Shown: positions 45,172 to 57,717 of the stretch, one piece after another
Layout: each line of letters opens with the position of its first letter
Numbering within the stretch: position 1 is the stretch's first letter
DNA from: Limonium bicolor
Taxonomy: Eukaryota > Streptophyta > Magnoliopsida > Caryophyllales > Plumbaginaceae
Direction of reading: 5' to 3'
Length of the DNA stretch: 64,000 nucleotides
NCBI GenBank assembly: GCA_023374045.1
Contig: CM041779.1
Location: forward strand, 300,090,167 to 300,154,166
Program-made: the position numbers and the translations under genes
The notes under the pieces: model-generated
Database searches by the model: none
Seen by the model: the letters and a program-made list of their open reading frames with translations, nothing else
Told to the model about the DNA's origin: nothing

Positions 45172-48100
45172 TTCACGGTATTTGGGTTTTGGAAGTCAGA
45201 TGTTTGTGGAGTTTGAAGATATTGAGGTGTTTGAGATTTAGAAGGGTTTGAAGTTTCGAGAAGTTTCGGGTTTGGGATGCTAGTCTGTGAGACGCTCGGG
45301 TCTGTGAGACGTTTGAAACCTTGAGATGTCGAAGTCTGTGAGACGCTCGGATCTGTGAGACGCTCGGGTCTGTGAGATGCTCAGGTCTGTGAGACATTCG
45401 AATCATTGGAATAACAAAGTCTGTGAGACACTCAGGTCTGTGAGACATTTAGAGTGGGGGAGAAATTGGAATAGAATTGAAATTGAATTGAAATCGAAGT
45501 TGTATCGAGGTTGAATGGATATTTATCAGAATGGAATTGAATTTGAATTGAATTGAATTGGAATGAACTTGGAATTGAATTGAGTTGGATTGTTTTTTTT
45601 TGCTGATCTTGAAATGGAATTGGGCCAGATTTTGGGCCTTAAATTGAATTGAATTTGAATTGAAATTGAGGTTGAATTTGAATGAATTTTGAAATGGATG
45701 AATTCGGATCAAATCGGAATGAATGAATTTTTACCGAATCAGAATTGAAAGAATTTTATTGAATCAGAATTGAAAGGAATTTTATTGAATCGAATGAATG
45801 AATTTGAATCGAATTGGAATGAATGGATTTTTATCGAATTTGAGTTGAATGGATTTTTGAATTGATTTGGGTTGGGGTTGAAAATGGACCAGGTCAAAGT
45901 TAGACCGAGTCAAAGTGGGATCGAGTCAAAGTTGGGTCAAGGTCAAACTTGGGTTGGTCAAAGTACAACTAAATTGGGCCCTAGTCAAGGTTTGGGCAGG
46001 ATTGGGCCTTGGTTGGACTTTTGGGCTAGTTGGGCCGGAATGGACTTTTGGGCTTGTTGGACTAGAATGGGCTTTTGGCCTGTTGGACTAGAATGGGCTT
46101 TTGGGCCTGTTGGTTTTTTTCTTGGGCTTGAATGAATTGGGATCTTGCTTTTTTATTTGAAATCTCTTTGGAAATTGTTGATTTGATTTTGTACATAGTA
46201 ATGAAAACATTAGGAGACAATTTTGGTTTTGAAGGTGGAGTTGGGCTGGATTTTTGATTGGGCCGGATTTGAGCCTTGGAAAATTAGGCCAGATTTATTT
46301 GGGCCTAGAATTGGGCCTTTGAAAAGAGGGCCAGTTTGGGCCTTGGGCTTTTTTTATTTTGGATGTTGGGCTTTATTTGACATTTGAATTGAATTGATGT
46401 TTGGATTTGAAATTGAATGATTTTTGGAATGAAACTTGATGATTTTTTTATTAGAATTGGAATGTTGATTGTGCATTTTATTCTGACATTAAGGGATGAT
46501 TTGAAAAGTTTTGAGGAAAACGGGTATTCCTCACATGGACCGTGTCTAGGACCCGTATGCATTGAGGATACCCAAACCTAAGGCTTTTCTACAAAGAGGT
46601 GTCCTATGAGCTATCTAGGGCTTCCTATATCTTGGGCCTCTATATTGGGCTAGGCCCAACAATTGCCAAGCTAGTCTATAAAATGTAACATATAATACAA
46701 TAAATTGTATAAAGTAAAACTGAAGATAAACATATCAACAAACATTTCATGAAAGTCAAATCTGAATTTGTGGTTGCGTGCATTTTTTTTATTTCTATTC
46801 CCGAACGGTGGGTTACCAATCTTGATACTCTTTTTCTACTTTTCATCTTTCAATGACCAAATAAATTATTTGAACTAAACGTACTTAAACACAAATAAAA
46901 AACGTAAAATCTGAATTAACTAACAAATATTAACAAAGGGAGGCATTGCTAATTTCATGGCTGACTCTTATCCAAAAGGCTAACTTCGGTCGAGAAATTC
47001 CAAAAGCTAGCCAATTAAATCGCTACATTATTCACCCCTTTTTGTCTTGCCATTCTTTTTTTCAACGCAGTCAACACAGAATATGAGAAATCAAGTAATA
47101 TAACGAGATATTCGACACTGAAATTAGAAACAAAACTGGAAGCCGCAATCCACCAAGGAGAAAATGATGCATAATCGATCGAATTATTAAGTCAGGCAAT
47201 TAACTAAAAAAATAGACTGATTCGAATTGAGGATGAATACCGGGAGGAAGATGCCTGAGATTTCCTGCAAAATAAACGAAAAAAATCGAACAGAAGATAG
47301 GAAGACAAACAACGTCAGTTTCTCGTTTTGACCGATAATCGTAGAAGAAAAATGAACAGTAGTTTGGAGTTCAGAATTCACTCATGCCGGCCATGGCCGC
47401 TATCTGTCACTCATCCCCGGTTCATTGCAGTTTACATCAAGTCGAACTCATTCATCAACAGATCAGCATAGATTAGCAACATAGACAAGCGTTAATGAAG
47501 ATAGATAAGCTAAACAGAGAGGTAATCAAACGACTCCTCAATCCAGAATGAATTGAAATCAGAGTGGAATGTTGGATATCCCAAAACAGCTTACACATCG
47601 AATTTAGATACCGAATAGAGCAATCTCACATCGTAGAAAAAAATCGAGTTAGGCAAATGTGGTCCACGGTTGCTTAAGACACAAGTATATACGAGTATCC
47701 CAGATTCAAACTCAGACGCTGGTTCGATCAAATTTTCGAGGATCTACCGACCCATCATGGGTTAGTATCCTCAAATCGGCAAATCTCAAAAAAAATTGAC
47801 AAACATATGGACAAAATTGAAAGAGAAAGAAATACAAGATCGAAATCAGGGAGGACAACAAAAACGGGCATATTTTTCATAAAATCTGAGGTTGCAATGA
47901 ACTTGATACTCGTCTGTAATCAGTATGTACAGCAGGATTTTGAAGTCCCAACACGTTAATACAGCGAGAAGCTTCATAAAATGTTGAGAAAAGAGAAAGG
48001 GAAGAAACTAACTCACGCTTCAGAAGTGAAGTTCCGATAGAGGCGCATTTTCTTCTTGCTCGAAAACGACGGTGGAAGACGATAATACACAGTGAGAGCT

Positions 48101-49402
48101 TTTATCGACGGTGAACTGTTTGAGAAGATTTCGGGTCTATCACTTCTGGGTTTGGATGGACACGACGATCCCTCTTGAGTTCCGACTGTAGCACTAGTCT
48201 CGTGGGTGACGAGTACGAAGACGACCGGAACGGTGAAGCAGTCCCAGTGATCTGTCACGTGGTTGTTCGCCAGCAACATGAAGAGAATGAGGAGGGCACC
48301 GCCGGTGAAGACGAGTGAACCGGAGCAGAGCATATACGCCAGTCATGCGGTTGAAGAGAACAAAGAGTGGATGCGTGCTCCTTGCTTGCCAGTACAAAAG
48401 TGAAGAGGGTGAAGAGCTGGAGTAGCGTACTTCCGTGAAGGAGAGAATGAAGTGGCATGTATGCTTCTGGTTCACCGAGAGGCCGTAGCAGGTATGCTCC
48501 GTGAGTGGAGAGAAGAAAGGAAGGAGGCACAGAGATGCATGCTCCACGAGGGAGAAGAAGGATTGAGGCACACGTATGTATGTTGTTTGTTCAGGCGATA
48601 GGGAGGATGTGAGTTGAAGGAGACGGAACATGCATAACTTCCTTGTTTCGCTAGTCGGGATGCAGATTTTCTCAGAATGAAAAGAATGAAGAAGACGGTG
48701 GACACGTAGAACAGAGAAGAGAACGGAATTTTGTGAGCTCCTTCGACAATGGGATGCAGAACTGTCATGTTCAGCTAGAAGCAGGAGTATGTATGTTCTT
48801 CGTGTATCAGTTTGGTTGCAAAAATTATCCAGAGTGAAGGGAAGGAGGAATGGAGCAAGATGTTCCTTGTCTCGCCAGTATGGGTTGTAAAAATACCGTG
48901 ATGAAGAGGTAGAGCATTATGCTCTTTGTTGCCAGTTTCGGTTGGAAAACTGCCGTGAGTAAGAAAATAAAGAAGGCAGTGGGATCTGTGTATATATGCT
49001 TTTGTTCTTCATTTTGGTTGCAAGAATACCGAAAGTGAAGAGAATGGAAAAAAATATGCCGAGCAGTATTCGCTGGCTTAAGTTAACAACACCGTGAGTG
49101 AAGAAAGGACCCAACCATAGTAGGTGTTCCTATGTTCGCCGATTTTGAGAATGAAGGAGGAGCTTGTATGCCCCTTCTCGTCACGTTTGGTTGCAAGTTA
49201 CCGTGAGAACAAGAATAGAGGGAGATGCAGAGCTACTGCTTGTTTGCTGGTTTTGGTGGGCAAAATTGCCGTGTTGAGGAGAGTGAAGGCGACAGAGATA
49301 TCTGTTCATTGTTTTCAGGGCTCCTAGAATGAGAGGGAGTAAGTGAATGAATGAAAAACTGAGGGAATGGAATCGGGGATGGCGGCTGCTATGGTCTTCT
49401 GG

Positions 49403-49411
49403 CTTTATAAG
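49403..49411 (-). promoter_or_regulatory. TATA box of the inner 5' LTR
   Basis: Minus strand CTTATAAAGCC. This would be the functional promoter of the inner element, with a start near 49375. Confidence 0.6.
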
Positions 49412-49492
49412 AAAGGTTTAGGGTTTTGCAAAGACACGTTAGGCATGCCTGGTGGTGAAGAACAAAAACATTAAAACGTCCCCTGTTCTCTC

Positions 49493-49555
49493 TTCATTGA
49501 TCGAACCAGAGACCATCGGTCTCCCTTATATGCATACTAAACAAATGAACTAATA
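49493..49555 (-). other. tRNA-like module in U3 of the inner 5' LTR
   Basis: Counterpart of 36365-36430. The B-box GGTTCGATC is retained; the A-box TTAGTTCATTTGTTTAG is diverged. Confidence 0.45.
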
Positions 49556-49847
49556 ACAGATCTTGGCATGGAAATGCAGGAAAATTTACAAAAGCCACAG
49601 TCTCTTGATTAAGATCCCTACAAAGAAACGCTAATGCTTTGAACAAAATACGGAGTAAAAATAAAGGTGTTTCATATACAAAAATGAGTTTTTTCTTTCT
49701 CTTTGATTTTCAAAAAAAATTGTCATAAAATGACAGTTTCATTTTGATATGTACATGCATATGTTTCGAAAAGAAAGGCGACAACCTTCTTATTTTATGC
49801 ATTTTCTTGAATTTTGCTTTATGGGGTGAGAATTTTTGGTGTCTACA

Positions 49848-50165
49848 CGTACTAGTAGCATAATAGCTGCCTAGCAGGCGGAGGCGAAACGATCTCGCAC
49901 TAGTAGCGTAATAGCTGTCTAGTGGAGGAAAAATGTTGGGACCGTACTAGTAGCGTAATAGCTGCCTAGCAGGCGGATGTGCAACGATCTCGCACTAGTA
50001 GCGTAATAGCTGCCTAGTGGAGGAAAAGTGGGACCGCACTAGTAGCGTAATAGCTGCCTAGCGGGTTATGAAATGAACAATTTCGCACTAGTAGCGTGAT
50101 AGCTGCCTAGTGGAGGAAAAGACAGGACCGCACTAGTAGCGTAATAGTTGCCTAGTGGGTTGCGA
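49848..50165. repeat. T2 array, right part of the outer element
   Basis: Continuation of the array at 28615-29476 after the inner element: the core split by the insertion plus six more. In total the outer element has about 25 cores. Confidence 0.9.
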
Positions 50166-50348
50166 GCATGCATTAGATTGTGAACGAACTTCGTGGGTAT
50201 ATGCAAATGATATGCAATGTGAGGTGCTTAAGACAAATGCACTAGTTAAATCGAGACTCCCTGTTCGTGGACGAAGACTTTTGTCGAGCTGATGGCTCAA
50301 GAGTTGCTTCAAAGCTTCGGGATGGCTCCGACATGGCTTCAAAGATCT

Positions 50349-50605
50349 GAGATGGCTCTAGCATGCGTTGATGGCTCCGGTATGCGCTGATGGCTCCGGT
50401 ATGCGCGGATGGCTTCGGTATGCGCTGATGGCTCCGGTATGCACAGATGGCTCCGGTACGTGCTGATGGCTCCGGTATGCGCTGATGGCTCTGGTATGTG
50501 TTGATGGCTCCGGTATGCGCTGATGGCTCCGGTATGCGCGGATGGCTCCGGTATGCACATATGGCTCCGGTATGCGCTGATGGCTCCGGTATGCCCTGAT
50601 GGCTC
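50349..50605. repeat. 19-base minisatellite, GATGGCTCCGGTATGCGCT
   Basis: About 13-14 units with starts 19 bases apart (50351, 50370, 50389 and so on). Because 19 is not divisible by three and the unit has no stop on the minus strand, all three minus frames are open (50242-50805, 50339-50842, 50358-50723). All encode the same 19-residue periodic peptide (HTGAISAYRSHQRIPEPSA), shifted. Confidence 0.92.
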
Positions 50606-50911
50606 CGGTGTAACCAATGGTCTCGAGGTGGTTGGTGGGTTTTGATATGACAGTGAACTTGAGAATGGTCGACGGTCTTGATGCGATTGTTGAAGTTCGA
50701 GGTGACTGATCGGTTGGCTCCATCTGATGGATTTGCTGTGGGTGAACTTGTTATCATACTGAATTGCCAAACATGGTTGGATGTCTTCGGTGTAGTTCTG
50801 ATCATGGCTCCGGGATGGCTCCGTCATAATTCGTGACCCCATTGTGAGTAACGGCTCTAGGATGGTCGGTGGGTTTCGATTTGAGTGAAGATTATCGGGA
50901 TGGTTGGTGGG

Positions 50912-51022
50912 TTTCGATTTTGATTAGATTTTGAGTCGAATGGTGGGATTCGATTTGGATTGGATTTTGAGTCGAATGGTGGGATTCGATTTGGATTGGA
51001 TTTTGAGTCGAATGGTGGGTTG
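50912..51022. repeat. Triplicated 36-base repeat
   Basis: Three units with TTTTGAGTCGAATGGTGGG followed by ATTCGATTTGGATTGGA. Element D has one related unit near 4860-4895. Confidence 0.85.
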
Positions 51023-51166
51023 ATGTGATTAGTGGATTTTGATGTGGTTCATGTTTTTTGTGGTGATGAATGGCTTCGGTGTGGCTCCGGAATAGCTTCA
51101 ATGTGACTCCGAGGGGAAGAAGGGGGAGTTTTTTCCATTGAGGTGGTCGCACCCTGGATGGGCTGC

Positions 51167-51206
51167 CTACGTACTCAATTCCATATTGAGATCAGACCAT
51201 ACGTAG
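51167..51206 (-). other. Two-stem hairpin, interior of the outer element
   Basis: Same as the D and inner interior copies, with inner stem CTCAAT/ATTGAG. Confidence 0.75.
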
Positions 51207-53363
51207 TTCGATCCTCTGTGAGCAAAGCCTTGGTGACGAAATGGCTCTAACAAGGATTTGAGGTGGCCCCCGTATTGTTTTCGGACTGTTGGGATGGCCT
51301 CTGTGTAGCTCTATGGATGGTCTCAATGTTTTGAGGATGACTCCCGCATGGCTCCAGATTGGCTTTAGAAGCAGTGTCGATAGGGATTGAGTATGGCAGT
51401 GGATGGCTCCAGCTACGGTCCTCTCATGGCTTCGGTGTGGTTTCTGCATGGCTCTCGAAGGGCTCTTGAATGATTTTGGCATGGCCTTAAGATGGCTCCA
51501 GCTTTGACTTCTTTGAATCGGGAGTTGCGCTTCAAAAAACTGCAACTAAAGTTGACTTTCAACGAGACTAGGCAAAGTTCTTACCAGTCAGATGTTAATG
51601 ATGAAGTGCCTATGATGCATGCAAACACTAGGTGCAAAACATGATGCCAAATGCATATGCAGTTTTGGGAGAGAGGGTACGGTCCTATCTCTGTTAATAC
51701 AAGGTTTTCGAATATAAGACATCTCCGGTTCGATCTTGAGTGATTATTGAACTTGAATGCGTGAATCACTTTCCTCTCATGGAGGGATACGGGTCAATCT
51801 TTCATGAGTATGGCCGTGTGTGCAAATGTTGTGATGACACTCTTGATGCTCAGAGTAGTATTTTCCTTAGAATTCCTTTTCGAGGTTATGGACTTTCCGT
51901 TCCTCACAAATTCCTCACCTGCAATGGGGTAGGCCGATTATGATTTGGTGGTTTAGTCGAAGAGTCACTCGCACTCTAAAGACCTTGTGAGATTAGGTCA
52001 CACTCATTCACTAACGGTCCCTTTGGTATGACGGGACATGTTGATAACAAGTACGAAACTTATGATTCATGTTTCTGATCCGATACTTTTGGTTAACGCT
52101 CATCAACTAACGAGTCAGAGGTCTTTTATTGGGTTATAACGGGGCTTAGGGGTATGATGTATGTTACATGGGACTGGAGGATTTATTTGGGAATTATGGA
52201 GCTTTTGTGCAATAGAGGACGTGTTTCGCCTTTGCCATGGGTGGAATGATTGGACGGGTTTTGATAACCTTTTATTGGTTTCTATGGGACATCATTAGTC
52301 CTTCTGATTTGGATTTCTCCTTCTTGCCTCTTCTGGTGTTCGATTTGAACTTTCTTCTCATTTTGTTTTTTGAAACTGCATTTGGCTCATCAACTTTCTC
52401 AAGCGTTCTCTGCTTTGTATTTTGGCTTTCAGCTTTGGAGTTGCATTGACTCATCGATCTTCTTGAACATTTTCGGTGTTTGGCTTTGGAGTTGCATTGA
52501 CTCACTGATTTCTTCAAGCATTTCATTTGTTGTTTTTGTGAAGATGGTGGGGGAGAGACCATGGCTCCGGCTCCTTTGAGATCCTCTATTGCAAGGGCAA
52601 GTAAGTATATGTACGTGGGTTGGCATGTTGTGGAGTTCACAGAAAAAGGTTTATCGTGAAAGGCTCAGCGGGGCTCACTAAGGGATTATGTACAGGGCAG
52701 TCAAAGCTTTTTGGTTTTGTGGGGATTTTGATCCTAAGTGCCTCGTCATTCTCATTATTCAATGATTGTTTTCTTACTCTTCTCAAATCTTTGCATGAAT
52801 AACAGTTCGTATCATGTTTATCGACATTGCTCTCACTATGATTTGTGGCTCTCCATGTGCTGAAGGAATGCACATGTCGCTCGTGGTTTTACCTCAATTG
52901 GAACTCTTTACCTTCCCTCATCACTCAATGGATTGTCCAAAACACTTATTTGAAATTCAAAGGAAAATACCGCTCTTTGTACACTACTCACTTTGGTTTG
53001 TGGTGCTGATTTTGATTGGATCCTTGAGTTCATTGACGGGTCAAGAGTTTAGTGATTCAAACACTATGTTCAAACAATCAATCAAGCTTTTCACCGAAGA
53101 CATCGTTTCGATATGGGAGTATGCAAATGCAATTATCTACAATGCAATATGATGAGGTAATATGGAATTACTATGTATAGGATGCATGAAATGATGAGAA
53201 TGAAAATGACTCATTCGAATTTTGGTTCGATTTTTTTTTGCTTGTTTTTTGTTTTTTTTTAATGGATGCAATGCATGAGTGGTAAGGTTATGACTAGTCT
53301 CGCTTGAGCCGAACTCAGCTTGCAGTTCATGAAGCTCATCCCGTCATTGTAAGCCCTGAAGAA

Positions 53364-54816
53364 CAATGTTGATAGGATCGCGATCCGGATCGTAGGATCG
53401 TACGATTTTACGATCCCACCTCATAAATGCGAGTTGGATCGGTGCTAGACTTGCAATTTGGTAGGATCGGGTAGGATCGGTGGGATCGTTCAGGATCGTG
53501 ATCCAACACCGATCCCACCATTTTACATTTTACAACATACAAAAATATAAAAAAACATAAAATGAGCTTTATCTTATTCACTGATATCACCTCATGTCCA
53601 CACCTAATGACTTAACTCATATTTTCTAAATTATAACCCAAACTTATTCAATCTTCCTCTTCATTCAACCACCAAAGTGAACATTAACTTCAATCCTCTT
53701 CATTTTACCAGCAAAGAGAAGCAGCATAGCAGCTTCAATCCTCTTTGTTCAACTAGCAAAGAGAAAGCAACATAACAACTTTAATCCAAAATTGAACAGC
53801 AGCACATCAGCTTCAATCTTCCTCTTCATTCAACCAGAAAATAGCAGCGAACAACAACATAACAGCGAACAATTGGTTTCTTTTTTAATAGCTGTTTTTT
53901 TATCAAACTAAATGTTGATCAATATCTAGCATATTACAGTGGCATAATTGACCAGAATCAATTTGGCTACTATCTCATTATAATTTAATGTTACTGTTAT
54001 ATTTTAATGGTTCAGTTTTTTCTTTTGACTATTATGATGTAAAGACACTAGCGTTACAACAGTGTATGTCAATGGTAGTGGCAAACTACTAGATTGAAAT
54101 GCTTATTTGAAATCTCATAAAGCTAGTGGATAGATAATAATTACTTAATTTGTTCTTATTATCTTCTAGTATAAAGCATGTTGTGGGACTTTTAAGTTTT
54201 GAAGCTGGCAAGCAGCAATGTCAAATTCTGGTTGGAGCTGGACCTAAAGGTTGTGTTGTAGGTAGAAGGAAAATTGCTCCTAGTAATAGATCAGATCCAG
54301 GATGGGAACAAGGTATCGAGGTTGATCGTGCTACTGAAAAAGTAAAGTGCATGTACATGTATTGCAACATTGTGTGTAGGGGGTATTTATAGGCGGAAAG
54401 CCGGAAACATCGTCTCATTGTCACCAACATAGATGTTGAAGCATGTTTGACAGTCCCAGCTGATTGATATGTATCATATCTAACATTTTTTTGTTTAAGA
54501 ACAGAATTATTGGATTTGTGATTCCATATGCTAATATTTTGATGTTGTAAGAGTATTATCTTACTTATCGATTGCTTAAGATGATGAAACTATATGTTAT
54601 CTTTGCTCATGGTTTATTTGCTGTAAAATTTTATATGATTTTTAGGTTGGCTCATGCTTTTACTTATTGAAGTTTCATAATATGCAGGATTACATGAACT
54701 ACGAACTTATGTTTATCAAATTTTGTAGGATCGTTCGATCCTACGATTCGATCCCACGATCCGATCCTAGGGGTCCATTACGATCCTACGGTAGGATCGC
54801 GATCCTGAAAACATTG
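53364..54816 (+). mobile_element. hAT-type DNA transposon remnant (1453 bases)
   Basis: Flanked by a perfect eight-base duplication CTGAAGAA (53356-53363 and 54817-54824). The ends are inverted repeats: CAATGTT, three differing bases, then AGGATCGCGATCC, matching at 20 of 23 positions. Eight-base duplications and CAATGTT-like ends are typical of hAT elements. The subterminal 100 bases on each side are packed with GGATCG/CGATCC words. The inner and D elements lack this block at the equivalent site. It contains only a zinc-finger remnant, so it is a non-autonomous deletion derivative. Confidence 0.9.
54150..54480 (+). pseudogene. BED zinc-finger remnant of a hAT transposase
   Basis: Around 54280-54400 the frame reads RSDPGWEQGIEVD, then KVKCMYMYCNIVCRG. 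This is the pattern of the BED finger of plant hAT transposases (DP.W..G..VD......V.C..C.....GG..R). The normal GGIYR continuation is present one frame over (near 54377), and residues like VEACLTVPAD follow near 54440, so at least one frameshift broke it. The BED finger binds the element's ends; the catalytic and dimerisation domains are missing. Confidence 0.75.
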
Positions 54817-57700
54817 CTGAAGAAGGTCAAGTTGTTGGACGTGATGTGAGAGAAGTTGTTTCAAAATGGTATTTGGTCGATGATTGGCTCCTGGGATTTT
54901 GGAATTTTAGGGAGTGAAAACTCCCGCATGGTGATCCCATGATATGACAGTGACTGCATTTTTTGGGATTTTTGAAGGTATGTTTTTTATTTTGGGATTT
55001 TTTGGATGTATGACTTTTTTTGGATTTTTGGATGTGTGATTTTTTTGGAATTTTTTTTTGCATGCTTTTTTGTGGTTGTTGGTCTCTATGTACATGGTAT
55101 GCTGAATGGAAAAAAAAAAGCTTGAATGCTCGATATTTCTTGCTATCACTTCGAAGATCATGTCGCCACTCATAGACAAAGACAGTTATTCACCTGCAAA
55201 CACGACCATTATTGTAGAAAGAATAATCTGACAAATGTTAGCATGCTTGAAAAAATGGGATGGATGCTCTTGTGAGGTGTGTTGGAAATGTAACATGTGA
55301 TTATGCATTTTCCTAAGATGAGTGTGATTCATGCATGATTAATGAATTTGAACTGAATGAGAATGCATGCAACTCTTTTCCTTTCTGCCATGAATGTGTT
55401 GCATGCTTTTGTTTGTTGGTTGTTTTATTAGCTTGTTCCCAAAAGAAGCTACATTTTAGAAAAACGATTTTGAAAAAAAACGTGTTTCCGAAGTGGTGGA
55501 TTTTCGCAGTAGGAATTTTGATGCTCGGTCATTCGCAAATAAAATAGGGAGTGGGGGACCCTATACACATTGATCTAAATAAATTCAAAGGGAATGTACA
55601 ACCTATACACAAAGTCTATTCAGAAATTGACAAGAGAGAAAAGAATGCTAGGGGAAAACCTATACATCAATTCTAAAAGTCATTAAATGGGGGAGTTTGA
55701 GCTTAAAACTTCTCCCGAATTCTTCTACTTCGTCTTCGGGCTTCTGACTAACTACTCATTCGTCTTCGGGCTCCTGATTGATCATTTGCTCGTCTTTGGG
55801 CTCTTGCGGCGAAGCGGTACTGTGATCATACAAAACAGGTTGGTGTTCTTCTGACTCTCAACAGTTTGAACTCGAACAGTCGTTGCTAGTTAATCAACTC
55901 GGGTTGGTACATCTCTTATTTTTGACTCAAACTGCGTTGTCGATCTTCATGTGCTCCATCTGCTCCGACGAGGGAAATAAGGGGCGTTTTTTGAGAAAGG
56001 AAAGGTGAATGATCGAGCACAAGTTCTTTGTGAAAATCCACCACTTATGTGAAAACACGAATGACTAGTACGCTCCACGGTAATGACCGCTGCACTTGAA
56101 GGTGGGTTGAACTTCAAAAATAGCGGGTTGCAACATGGGGACTAAATCATTTATTTTGAAATACGTTTATGAAAATCAACTTTGAAAATTGTTTTGAAAA
56201 ACAAGTTTGAGATGATATCCGTGAAAAATGTTGTTTAAAATTTGTTTGTAAAAGGCATGTTTTTGAAATCCGTTTTTGAAATGAAATTTATGAGAAGTAT
56301 TGTTTGAAAAATCATTTATAAACAGTAGATTTTTGACATTTGTTCTTTGTAAACCGCTTGACAAAGCTTATTTTTTTGTAAAACTTTGATTGAAACTGAT
56401 TTTGAAAACTGTTTTGGAAATAACAATTTTGAAATCATTAGAGATGAACGACTTTGAAGATATTTCACTAGAGTGTTTGACATGATTCATTTTCTGATTT
56501 TTTGCTCATTTTTGAAACGTGATCACACATAGATGTAAGTGTATAATAAAAATCGTGGCTGATTTTATGTGGAGCTGAGTGCGAATGATTGGGATAATCA
56601 CCTTCCAGGTCAATCAATGCTTCTATAACACCGGGGGAACCATCGTCCCTTCACTGTTCATCTCTCGGGATTTATCTCTGTTACGCCCTGTGGGGCACGT
56701 CATCGAGAAAGACCGGAGTGCTTAAGTTCCAAAGGTCGGGATACCCGAAGTGATACAGTCACATGAGCCACGGTCGGTGATTATCACAACATGCTCACTT
56801 TTCGGAAAACTTGGGGAAGTACTGCATGGGGTCAGGTCTCTCGTCGTCTGCACGGTCAGGTGTGTCTAAAGTCCAAATTATTCACTGACTACGTTGTGCC
56901 ATGTATGGGTATCCGGTAAATACGAGATCCTCTATGGACGTGTAGCGTGACATCGGGCTTTAGAGACACCCGTGGTGCAGAGGACACTTGGAGAACTGAG
57001 CCCATGCAATCTTCAGGGTAAGGCAAAGGGTGGTCAGACAGGCGGCATACAAGGGGGTGACTACCCATAAACCCATCTTAGACACGGGACCGGGCAGCTA
57101 GACACTGAAGGCTCAGAGTTCACTATATGCTGGCTTTGACTCGAAAAGGTAAGTGTTGAAGGATCATGAGTTTTCAAGGCGTAGATACTACGATCATACC
57201 TCCTCGTGTGCATAGTCCTTACTACGAAGGGCATCTACTCATGGGGAATCACTTGTGGACCAATATTTATCCCGACCGCAAATATCAAGGGTGACACAGA
57301 GGAATGCATGTCCTAAGCTACCCTATGCACCCACCTCAGGACTATTCCTAACAGTTCAATATCACAACCAAAAAGCGGTAAATAAATGTGCAGGCAAAGA
57401 GAGGGAAGAAGTTAGACCCCTAATGGGCCCACCTACCTGAAGTTCCTGCAAGTTAGTCTAGCATAATCACGCAATTATGTAGCAAGCAAAGCGCAGATGG
57501 CAAGTAAAGTCAAGTATAAACTACACACTCTCATCCTAACTATCCTCACCAATCACACTCTGAGTGTGGAGTAGAGTAATCCTAATGGCTTTCGAAATGA
57601 ATTTCTTGAAGGTTTCGAAAGAAGTGGGGAAATCCTGACAATTTTGAATGGAGTTCAGTCTTCCTTGACCAAGTTTATGAGAAAAACTTACTCAAGTTTT

Positions 57701-57717
57701 CCCCAGCAGAGTCGCCA
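57701..57717 (-). other. Primer-binding site of the outer element
   Basis: TGGCGACTCTGCTGGGG on the minus strand, GAA spacer, then the LTR. Identical to the inner element. Confidence 0.85.

Larger units (their letters stand above)
29477..49847 (-). mobile_element. Inner giant-LTR element, complete
   Basis: Flanked by a perfect CGTAC duplication (29472-29476 and 49848-49852) inside the T2 array of the outer element. On the minus strand the 5' LTR is 49847-44378, the primer site 44374-44358, the interior 44377-36722 (7656 bases), the polypurine tract 36734-36722 and the 3' LTR 36721-29477. Without the S insertion it measures about 18.6 kb. The interior has no pol domain. It carries its own T2 array, so it belongs to the same family as its host element. 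Confidence 0.96.
44378..49847 (-). mobile_element. 5' LTR of the inner element (5470 bases)
   Basis: Uninterrupted reference copy of this LTR. U3 is about 440 bases up to the TATA box, so R plus U5 would be some 5 kb, extremely long. The block order is conserved: terminus copy (44455), hairpin, GTCTGTGAGAC block (45280-45450), AATTGAATTG tract (45460-45870), TGGGCC tract (45890-46390), unique DNA rich in GAAGGAG/GAGAATGAAG words (48250-49350), TATA box, tRNA-like module. Confidence 0.95.

Noticed and set aside
48194..48768. Overlapping minus-strand frames (also 35070-35643) of up to 170 residues
   Set aside because: They are open because of GAAGAG/GGAGGA-rich sense composition in LTR R/U5; several frames are open at once and none has a domain.
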